Shown here: one piece after another, positions 25,121-32,066 of the stretch
Layout: each line of letters opens with the position of its first letter
Numbering within the stretch: position 1 is the stretch's first letter
Source: JAUMBM01 sp964645715
GTDB lineage: Bacteria; Bacteroidota; Bacteroidia; Chitinophagales; Saprospiraceae
Direction: 5' to 3'
DNA: 64,000 nucleotides
NCBI GenBank assembly: GCA_964645715.1
Contig: CAZYAO010000006.1
Location: forward strand, 61,655-125,654
The notes under the pieces: generated by a model
What the model saw: only the letters and a program-made list of their open reading frames with translations
What the model was told of the DNA's origin: nothing
Database searches by the model: none
Made by a program: the position numbers and the translations under genes

Positions 25121-25714
25121 TTATTTTTTCTTGCCTGTCTGCGTTGCAGCAGCAGCAGCAGAACGAAGCGCACGTGGAATCTCAATGGTCGCCAGTGGAA
25201 TACTTCCATTGGCCATGATTTCTACGTTGTCGATACTCTTGATGTCGCGAATCCGGATAGATTGCCCCAATTCCATCGAAGAGATATCTGCATTCAGTTC
25301 GTCAACCAGATTTTCCGGCAGCGCCTTAATCTTCACCCGACGCATCAGTTGTAGCAGCTTGCCACCCGCGCGAACGCCAGGAGAGCTACCTTGGAAGCGA
25401 ATAGGGACATCCACCTTCACCGCAACACCGGCATTGAGGCGGAGAAAGTCAATGTGCTCGATTTGGTCACTTACAGGATGGTATTGGACAGACTTGACGA
25501 TGCAGCGGTGTGTTGCACCATCGATAGTAATATCAACCAACTTGAAATCGGGGGTATAGACGGCTGCGCGCACATCGCCCCAGGTAGTTGAAAAATGAAC
25601 GGGGTCGGTGCCACCATAAATAATTGCAGGAATGCCACCTTCACGGCGAACGGCTGCGGCGGCCTTTTTACCCACTTCATTTCTGGGCTGACCGGTAAAA
25701 GCTACGATTTCCAT
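25121..25714 (-). CDS. rplY: 50S ribosomal protein L25, long (Ctc-type)
   Basis: Start set at the ATG at 25714 (MEIVAFTGQPRNEVGKKAAAAVRREGG). The 197-residue product has the L25 5S-rRNA-binding barrel in the first 95 residues (GGIPAIIYGG, then HRCIVKSVQYHPVSDQIEHIDFL) and the C-terminal Ctc beta domain (VPIRFQGSSPGVRAGGKLLQLMRRVKIKALPENL). The length fits the long bacterial form. It lies 103 bases after prs, the order usual in Bacteroidota, with its own promoter. Its leader contains an 8-bp hairpin (25745-25762). The last residues are a charged, Ala-rich tail ending GKKK. Confidence 0.95.
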   Translation of the reverse strand: MEIVAFTGQPRNEVGKKAAAAVRREGGIPAIIYGGTDPVHFSTTWGDVRAAVYTPDFKLVDITIDGATHRCIVKSVQYHPVSDQIEHIDFLRLNAGVAVKVDVPIRFQGSSPGVRAGGKLLQLMRRVKIKALPENLVDELNADISSMELGQSIRIRDIKSIDNVEIMANGSIPLATIEIPRALRSAAAAATQTGKKK

Positions 25715-25777
25715 GATAATTACTGTCTTATGACTTGATATAAACCGCGGTTCCAACCGCGGGCAAAAAAATGCACG

Positions 25778-25807
25778 CAAAGATACCTATAAATCCCAAG
25801 TATACAA
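25778..25807 (-). promoter_or_regulatory. Promoter of rplY (TTG-N19-TATCTTTG)
   Basis: On the minus strand TTG (25805-25807), 19 bases of spacer and an exact -7 box TATCTTTG (25778-25785). The leader of about 60 bases holds the hairpin with arms 25745-25752 and 25755-25762. Confidence 0.65.
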
Positions 25808-25817
25808 GCAAAAAATA

Positions 25818-26762
25818 TCAACCTTCAAAGAAAAGTGCTGATATTGAGCGGTGTTCGTGGGTGTTTCGGATTGCCCTCGCAAATAGTTTGGCAGAAGGCA
25901 GGACCTTGATTTTATCGGGCATAGGCTGCCGGAGAGGGATGGTATCGCATACGATGAGCTCGGACAGGGCGGAATTCTGGATGTTTTCGTATGCCTGCCC
26001 GCTGAGTACGGGGTGGGTACAGAGCGCGCGAACGCTTTTGGCGCCTTTTTTTATGATGATATCAGCTGCACGGCAGAGTGTGCCGGCAGTATCTACCAGG
26101 TCATCAATCAGGATGACATCAGCACCTTCGACATCTCCGATGACGGTCATCTCGGCAATTTCATTGGCCTTTTTGCGATACTTATCACAGATGACCAGCG
26201 GCCGGCCGAAGTGTTTGGAGTATGCCCTTGTTCTTTTGACGCCCCCCACATCCGGGGAAGCAAAAACAACATTGTCCATATTTTGCTGCTCCTGCAGGTA
26301 GGTCATGTAGATGGCTTCACTCCGAAGATGGTCGACGGGAATATCGAAGAAGCCCTGAATTTGGTCTGCATGGAAATCCATGGTCATAATTCGGTTGGCG
26401 CCGGCTGCCTCCAGCAGATTGGCAATCAGCTTCGCCGATATGGGTACGCGGGGTTTATCTTTTCGATCCTGGCGCGCGTAGCCGAAGTAAGGAATGACGG
26501 CCGTGATATAGCCGGCGGAGGCTCTTTTGGCGGCATCGATCATCAACAGCAGCTCCATGAGTGTCTCATGCGGCTGGAACGTAGAGGCTATGAAGAAGAC
26601 GAAGGCGCCGCGCACAGATTCATTAATGACCGGCTGTATTTCGCCGTCGGAGAATCTATTGACTTTCAGGTCTCCCAGACTTTGTCCATAGTGATCTGCA
26701 ATTTTTTCTGCCAGATAACGAGAGGACGAGCCGGAAAAGAGTTTTACTTCTACCAGGTTCAT
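25818..26762 (-). CDS. prs: Ribose-phosphate pyrophosphokinase (PRPP synthetase)
   Basis: Start set at the ATG at 26762 (MNLVEVKLFSGSSSRYLAEKIA). The 314-residue enzyme makes PRPP from ribose 5-phosphate and ATP for purine, pyrimidine, His, Trp and NAD synthesis. Visible are the family's substrate and metal sites: FSDGEIQPVINESVRGAFVFF, the ATP site YFGYARQDRKDKPRVPISAKL, the catalytic region around TMDFHADQIQGFFDIPVDHL, and the PRPP loop VILIDDLVDTAGTLCRA. The length is that of class I Prs. It is followed by rplY. Confidence 0.97.
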   Translation of the reverse strand: MNLVEVKLFSGSSSRYLAEKIADHYGQSLGDLKVNRFSDGEIQPVINESVRGAFVFFIASTFQPHETLMELLLMIDAAKRASAGYITAVIPYFGYARQDRKDKPRVPISAKLIANLLEAAGANRIMTMDFHADQIQGFFDIPVDHLRSEAIYMTYLQEQQNMDNVVFASPDVGGVKRTRAYSKHFGRPLVICDKYRKKANEIAEMTVIGDVEGADVILIDDLVDTAGTLCRAADIIIKKGAKSVRALCTHPVLSGQAYENIQNSALSELIVCDTIPLRQPMPDKIKVLPSAKLFARAIRNTHEHRSISALFFEG

Positions 26763-26813
26763 ACGATACAATTTTGGCCGGTCAGCCTGCTGTGTTAAGC
26801 ACAGAAGCTGAGG

Positions 26814-26821
26814 CAAAGGTA
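26814..26821 (-). promoter_or_regulatory. Candidate -7 box TACCTTTG for prs
   Basis: Exact match to TAnnTTTG on the minus strand, giving a leader of about 47 bases to the prs ATG. No TTG is found 19-21 bases upstream. Confidence 0.45.
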
Positions 26822-26867
26822 GCTATATTCGCCAGCTAATCCGACAGGGAGGCGCTAAAAATGCAGG

Positions 26868-27680
26868 CTAGTGGACAAAATGCCTAAGCATGATGATTTC
26901 CTTGGGGGTTAAGTAGCGAAAAAAGCCTCTGGGGAGGTTTTTCTTAGTGAGCCCGGCCAAGTATACGCGATCAAGTTTGAGCACTTCATAGCCAAGGGAT
27001 TCAAATATTCGCCGTACGATGCGGTTGCGACCCACATGAATCTCCAGGCTAACGCTGTCTCGCTCCTGATCGGAGACATAATTGACCCACTTTACACTTA
27101 CAGGACCGTCTTCGAGGGTAAGTCCCTGCTGGATTTTTTCGAGATCTGCCTTGGTAAGTGCCGTGTTGAGTTTTGCCTGGTATATTTTGGGTACGCGATG
27201 ACTGGGATGAGTTAGTTTTTTGGCCAGATCTCCGTCGTTGGTAAGCAAAAGCAAACCAGTCGTTTCGCGATCAAGGCGTCCCACAGGAAATACCCGTTCG
27301 CTGATCTTATCCCCCAAAATATCCATCACCGTTTTGCGGCCGTTTTCGTCTTTTACAGAGGTGATGACCCCCTTGGGCTTATTCAGTAAGATGTATACCA
27401 GATTAACTTCCGGCTGAATTACCTTTCCGCGATAGCTAACCTTATCTTCTTTGGCTACCGGATAGCCTGGTTCGAACATGGGCTGGCCGTTGACACTTAT
27501 CTGTCCCTGTTTAATGAGGTCAATCGCCTGTCGCCTGCTGCAAATGCCGCAATGTGCCACGTACTTATTGAGACGCATACCCTCAGCTGCCTGAGCATCA
27601 CGCTGAATGACAGGAGGTTTGCCCGTATTGGAGGCCCTGCTTTTTCGAAACTGATGCGTAGGGCGTTGCCCTTTAGCCAT
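26868..27680 (-). CDS. 23S rRNA pseudouridine synthase, RluB/RsuA family
   Basis: A 270-residue enzyme with an N-terminal basic tail, an S4 RNA-binding domain (about residues 31-90: MRLNKYVAHCGICSRRQAIDLIKQGQISVNG) and the RsuA/RluB catalytic domain. The catalytic aspartate is in FPVGRLDRETTGLLLLTNDG near residues 135-155, and the later motif GRNRIVRRIFESLGYEVLKLDR is typical of the family. It likely modifies a uridine in 23S rRNA helix 89-93, as RluB does, but RluE/F-type targets cannot be excluded. It starts 9 bases after the fabH stop, so the two form an operon. Confidence 0.9.
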   Translation of the reverse strand: MAKGQRPTHQFRKSRASNTGKPPVIQRDAQAAEGMRLNKYVAHCGICSRRQAIDLIKQGQISVNGQPMFEPGYPVAKEDKVSYRGKVIQPEVNLVYILLNKPKGVITSVKDENGRKTVMDILGDKISERVFPVGRLDRETTGLLLLTNDGDLAKKLTHPSHRVPKIYQAKLNTALTKADLEKIQQGLTLEDGPVSVKWVNYVSDQERDSVSLEIHVGRNRIVRRIFESLGYEVLKLDRVYLAGLTKKNLPRGFFRYLTPKEIIMLRHFVH

Positions 27681-27689
27681 GATGATAAA

Positions 27690-28495
27690 TTAGTTGTAGG
27701 CCCATTTGATGTAGATGGCACCCCAAGTGAACCCACCGCCAAAAGCGGTGAGAATGATATTGTCGCCCTTGTGCAGCTGGCTTTCGTAGTCCCACAGACA
27801 AAGGGGCAGCGTAGCTGCCGTGGTGTTGCCGTAGCGGTGAATGTTTATCATCACCCGCTCCAGCGGAAAATCGGCCATGCGGGCCACCGTTTCNNNNNNN
27901 NNNNNNNNNNNNNNNNNNNNNNNNNNNNNNNNNNNNNNNNNNNNNNNNNNNNNNNNNNNNNNNNNNNNNNNNNNNNNNNNNNNNNNNNNNNNNCAGCACC
28001 TGCACCATCGCCAAACAGTACACAGGTTGTACGGTCGGTGTAATCGACGATGGAGGACATCTTATCGGCACCCACCACAATAACTTTCTTATTCTGTCCG
28101 CTTTCCACGAATTTAGCACCTACAGTGAGTGCGTACAAAAAACCTGAGCAGGCGGCGTTAACATCAAAACAGAAGGCATTTTCCGTACCTACGGCTGCTG
28201 AAATCAGGTTGGCTGTATCAGGAAAGACCATGTCGCCGGTTACAGTGGCACAAATCACCAAATCAATCTCCCCAGGATCCGTATTGGTTTTTGCCAACAG
28301 GCCCTTGACAGCTTCTATGCCCATGACAGACGTACCCAGCCCCTCTCCCTTTAATATATGACGCTCCTTGATACCTGTGCGGGTGGTAATCCATTCGTCA
28401 GAGGTGTCAACCATGGTTTCCAACTCTGCGTTCGTCAGAATATAATCGGGCACATAGCCCTGAACGCCCGTGATGGCAGCTCTTATCTTACCCAT
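27690..28495 (-). CDS. fabH: 3-oxoacyl-ACP synthase III (FabH), interrupted by an assembly gap
   Basis: Start set at the ATG at 28495 (MGKIRAAITGVQGYVPDYILTN). Before the gap come the FabH features DEWITTRTGIKERH, the nucleophile region VNAACSGFLYAL and CVLFGDGAGA; after it ERVMINIHRYGNTTAATLP with the catalytic asparagine, and LTAFGGGFTWGAIYIKW. The enzyme starts fatty acid synthesis by condensing acyl-CoA with malonyl-ACP. About 90-100 residues, including the catalytic histidine of the PHQAN motif, are hidden in the gap, which therefore stands for roughly 270-300 bases rather than 100. Visible residues total about 234. It is followed by the pseudouridine synthase. Confidence 0.93.
27894..27993. 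other. Assembly gap (100 N) inside fabH, real missing sequence
   Basis: Unlike the other two gaps, the flanks share no repeat. By comparison with intact FabH proteins some 90-100 codons are absent, so the 100 N are a placeholder of arbitrary length. Confidence 0.85.
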
Positions 28496-28591
28496 GAAAA
28501 AAAATTTGAGGAGCAAATGTTGTTCAAAAACGCCGCAAGGTAATAAATAATCGGCACACTGCGGTTACCGGATTTCAGGCTAATTACGATC

Positions 28592-30172
28592 TCAGTCTTC
28601 CGAATCATACGGCGGATGCGCCTCTTCAGCAACCAGATCCTCCTTATAAGATATGAGTAGCAGTCCCACGAACGTGATCATTCCATTGAGGGCTATAATT
28701 AAGAAGCCGAATGAAAATCCAAAGAGCAGACTGGCTGAGTTACTCTCAATAAAATAAGAAAGTACAGGTGCCAACAGACAGATGATTACTACCAGATTGA
28801 TGCGTTGCAACCAGGAGGGAAGTTTACTACCCCAGCTATACTCTGTCAAATCAAGGACTTCCCGTATTTTGAGGGGGGTAAGTATACCAAAGGCAAACAG
28901 TCCCAGCAAGGGGCCGTAGGTGTAGCCGGCAGCAACAAAAAGTTTGTTTATGACAGCCTCGTCATTCCATGCGTGGAAGATCAGGATGACTATGAGGGTG
29001 AGTACCGAAAACCCAATGTGTACCTTAGTTCGCATTCGCTTCTCTTCGACAGGAGATAGCTGGCGCTTTTCAAAATTGAGAAAATCTATGCAAAAAGCTG
29101 TGGTAAGCGCTGTCAGGGTGGAGTCTGCACTGGAAAAAGCTGCAGCAATCAACCCCAAGATAAAGATAATTCCAGCTGCAGCCGGCAGATGCGAAAGTGC
29201 TACAATCGGGTAGAGGTAGTCGGAGCGATCCGGAGGTTCAATGCCCACGGAGCCTACGTATAAGTAAAGAGCTGCGCCGAGGGATAAAAATAAAATATTA
29301 GAAATGAATAAGATGAATGAAAATAGCAGCATGTTCTTTTGTGCATCGCGAATATTGGGGCAGCTGAGATTCTTTTGCATCATATCCTGATCCAGTCCCG
29401 TCATCACGATGGTAATCAACGCGCCACTGATAAATTGTTTGAAAAAATTATTGGGGTCTGTCCAGCCGCCTTCAAAGAAAAACACCTTGCTCATGTCATT
29501 CTTTATGATGTCTCCTGCCAAGCTAATGAGGGATGTTTCAAGTGCATCACTGATGAACATGATGGTCAGAAAAACAGCAAGCAACATGGCTACTGTCTGA
29601 AGCGTGTCGGTTATTACGATGGTCTTGAGGCCGCCCCTGAAGGTGTACAGCCAAATTAGCAGGAGTATGACGCTCACCGTACCGGCCAGTGGAATTCCAA
29701 ATGCGTCAAACGCAAATAGCTGCAGGACAATTGCCACCAGATACAACCTGAAGGATGAGCCGATCATACGCGAGACTAAAAAATAAAACGATCCCGTCTT
29801 ATAAGCATAGTAGCCCAGCCGCTCCTCCAGGTAGCTATATATGGAGGTGAGCTTCATCCGGTAGTACAAGGGCATTAGTACCAGTGCAACCACCGCGTAG
29901 CCCAGCATGTATCCCATGACTACTTGCAGGTAGGAAAAATCCTGATTAGCACCCTCGACACCTACTTTGCCGGGGATGGAGATAAATGTAACCCCCGATA
30001 AACTGGCACCAATCATACCTACAGCTACAAGTACCCAGTTGGACTGTCGGCCGGCCATGAAAAAACTTTCACTATCGGTGCTTTTACCCGTCATATATGA
30101 AATGAGCATCAGAACGGCAAAATAGCACGCAATGAACGCGAGTATAGTGATCGCGGAGAGTTGTTGTATCAT
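28592..30172 (-). CDS. Sodium:solute symporter (SSS family)
   Basis: Start set at the ATG at 30172 (MIQQLSAITILAFIACYF). The 526-residue protein has about 13 hydrophobic segments and SSS-family landmarks: SESFFMAGRQSNWVLVAVGMIGASLSGVTFISIPG, the YSYLEERLGYYAYK segment after the second helix, and the Na+-site region LIAAAFSSADSTLTALTTAFCIDF. It moves a small solute into the cell using the Na+ gradient. The substrate (sugar, amino acid, other) is not clear from sequence. It is divergent from the SulP gene, and a hairpin lies in its leader. Confidence 0.9.
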   Translation of the reverse strand: MIQQLSAITILAFIACYFAVLMLISYMTGKSTDSESFFMAGRQSNWVLVAVGMIGASLSGVTFISIPGKVGVEGANQDFSYLQVVMGYMLGYAVVALVLMPLYYRMKLTSIYSYLEERLGYYAYKTGSFYFLVSRMIGSSFRLYLVAIVLQLFAFDAFGIPLAGTVSVILLLIWLYTFRGGLKTIVITDTLQTVAMLLAVFLTIMFISDALETSLISLAGDIIKNDMSKVFFFEGGWTDPNNFFKQFISGALITIVMTGLDQDMMQKNLSCPNIRDAQKNMLLFSFILFISNILFLSLGAALYLYVGSVGIEPPDRSDYLYPIVALSHLPAAAGIIFILGLIAAAFSSADSTLTALTTAFCIDFLNFEKRQLSPVEEKRMRTKVHIGFSVLTLIVILIFHAWNDEAVINKLFVAAGYTYGPLLGLFAFGILTPLKIREVLDLTEYSWGSKLPSWLQRINLVVIICLLAPVLSYFIESNSASLLFGFSFGFLIIALNGMITFVGLLLISYKEDLVAEEAHPPYDSED

Positions 30173-30208
30173 CGTGTTCCCTTGGCAATAATCGAGATGT
30201 CCCAACGC

Positions 30209-30238
30209 ATTCTTTGGTAGTCGTCGCTACCAAAGAAT
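30209..30238 (-). repeat. 12-bp hairpin in the leader of the sodium symporter gene
   Basis: Perfect arms 30209-30220 and 30227-30238 around a 6-base loop, 37 bases before the symporter ATG and without a following T-run. It could be an operator palindrome or an RNA leader element. The rest of the divergent region 30173-30473 is AT-rich; I see no further gene there and no full promoter match. Confidence 0.6.
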
Positions 30239-30473
30239 ATTTTAAACAAGTGCTTTTTTTGCATTTTTATTAAAAATAAAGCAGCTGTTTGGTTTTTATA
30301 TTCCGCTGCGGTAGTTGGCGGAATATTTTGAGACAACCTCCTTGTTTTGAAATGACGCCAATCAGGCAATTTTTGTAATTTGGTCACTGGCAAATATAAA
30401 AATAATCGGGGAAATTGAACAATCTCACGATTTAATGGTATCTCTACTTATAATCAAAGCTTTACTACCACCT

Positions 30474-32015
30474 ATGATGCAGTATGTAAAAACCGTAAAT
30501 AAAGATTTGCCTGCCGGGCTTGTTGTCTTTCTCGTAGCGCTGCCACTCTGTCTGGGCATCGCGCTTGCTTCCGGAGCTCCGCTGATGGCTGGGCTGATCA
30601 GCGGTATCATTGGCGGTATTGTCGTCGGACTTCTAAGCGGGTCTCATTTGAGTGTTTCAGGGCCGGCTGCAGGTCTCACTGTCATTGTGCTTGATGCTAT
30701 CACCGAACTGGGTACGTTCAATCTTTTCCTTACGGCAGTGGTCATTGCCGGCTTGCTGCAGCTTGTGCTGGGCTTTGTGCGTGCCGGTATTATCGGCTTG
30801 TATTTTCCCGTGTCAGTAATCAAAGGGATGCTGGCTGCCATTGGGATTATTCTCATCATGAAGCAACTGCCTCATTTTTTGGGAATTGACTCCGATGCCT
30901 TTGGCGAAATCAATTTTATGGGTACAGATGGCCGCAACACATTTGAGGCTATTGCGTATGCTCTCACTCATGTCCAGCAGGGAGCAATGATTATTGGCCT
31001 GGTATCGCTGGGTATTATCATTGTTTGGGATAATTGGTTCAAAAATCTTTTTCAGCCGCTGAAAATTGTTCCGGGCGCACTGTTGGCAGTTGTGGCTGCT
31101 GTATTAATCAATGGCTTTTTCATGTCTTCTTCATCCGCACTGGTCTTAGATAAGACACACTTGGTGCAAATTCCCTCTTTTTCGGTTAACGATCTGGGAG
31201 GGGTCTTCATGTGGCCGGATGTGAGCGGGCTGCTTCGTTTTGATGTATGGAAAGTAGCTGTTGTTATTGCCATCATCGCTAGTCTGGAAACCTTGCTCAG
31301 CGTGGAAGCAGTCGATAAACTGGATCCTCTCCGCCGCAATACGCCTACCAATCAGGAGCTCAAAGCACAGGGTATAGGCAATCTGCTGAGTGGCCTCATA
31401 GGCGGCCTGCCCATGACGGCTGTAATTGTGCGTAGTACAGCCAATCTCGAGGCGGGTGCTCGTTCCAAGATGTCCGCCGTTTACCATGGCTTGCTGTTGT
31501 TGGTGTGTGTTACATTGATACCTGCCATGCTCAACATGATACCTCTTTCTTCTCTTGCAGCGGTGTTGCTGGTGGTGGGATTCAAACTTACCAAGCCATC
31601 TTTGTATAAGCTGCAGTTTCGCAACGGCGTTCGCCAGTTCGTGCCTTTTGTGGTTACCATTACGGCTATTCTGTTGTCTGACCTGTTAATCGGAATTCTG
31701 ATTGGTATGACGGTGGCTATCTTTTTTATTCTCAAAACGAACTATAAGACGCCCTATTTTTATCATGAGGAAGAAATTCCATCAACAGGAGCCCAGAAAC
31801 GTATTAAACTGGTGTTGTCTGAGCATGTTTCTTTCCTCAATAAGGCTTCCCTGCAGAAAACGTTGGACGAGCTGCCTGCCAATAGTGAGGTGATTATTGA
31901 TGGTTCTCAGGCGGTAGAGATTGATTTTGACGCACTTAATATTCTCTACGATTTTCGGGAATCAGCGAAAGATAAAAATATTGACCTGAAACTTGAGCAC
32001 ATTCCGGAAGTGTAA
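30474..32015 (+). CDS. SulP-family inorganic anion transporter
   Basis: Start set at the ATG at 30474 (MMQYVKTVNKDLPAGLVVF), which begins as SulP proteins do; the frame is open from 30435. The 513-residue protein has the SulP signature GLVVFLVALPLCLGIALASGAPLMAGLISGIIGG, about 12 hydrophobic segments and the conserved NLLSGLIGGLPMTAVIVRSTANLEAGARSKMSAVYHG. A short STAS-like segment ends the protein (EVIIDGSQAVEIDFDALNILYDFRESA). Substrates of the family include sulfate and bicarbonate. Bacteroidota members are often supposed to carry bicarbonate, but no carbonic anhydrase gene lies nearby to help decide. Confidence 0.9.
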   Translation: MMQYVKTVNKDLPAGLVVFLVALPLCLGIALASGAPLMAGLISGIIGGIVVGLLSGSHLSVSGPAAGLTVIVLDAITELGTFNLFLTAVVIAGLLQLVLGFVRAGIIGLYFPVSVIKGMLAAIGIILIMKQLPHFLGIDSDAFGEINFMGTDGRNTFEAIAYALTHVQQGAMIIGLVSLGIIIVWDNWFKNLFQPLKIVPGALLAVVAAVLINGFFMSSSSALVLDKTHLVQIPSFSVNDLGGVFMWPDVSGLLRFDVWKVAVVIAIIASLETLLSVEAVDKLDPLRRNTPTNQELKAQGIGNLLSGLIGGLPMTAVIVRSTANLEAGARSKMSAVYHGLLLLVCVTLIPAMLNMIPLSSLAAVLLVVGFKLTKPSLYKLQFRNGVRQFVPFVVTITAILLSDLLIGILIGMTVAIFFILKTNYKTPYFYHEEEIPSTGAQKRIKLVLSEHVSFLNKASLQKTLDELPANSEVIIDGSQAVEIDFDALNILYDFRESAKDKNIDLKLEHIPEV

Positions 32016-32016
32016 G

Positions 32017-32059
32017 CATACAACAAAACGGGCGCCCAAGGCGCCCGTTTTGTTGTATG
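32017..32059. terminator. Perfect 20-bp hairpin between the convergent sulP and uvrA genes
   Basis: Arms 32017-32036 and 32040-32059 are exact reverse complements with a 3-base loop. The arms carry A/T-rich feet (ACAAAAC and GTTTTGT) flanking a GC core, so it can end transcription from both sides. It begins 1 base after the sulP stop and ends 7 bases from the uvrA stop. Confidence 0.8.
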
Positions 32060-32066
32060 GCAGTTG

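Noticed and set aside
26013..26798. 261-codon frame opposite prs
   Set aside because: Antisense to PRPP synthetase, which is unmistakable; the frame has no features of its own.
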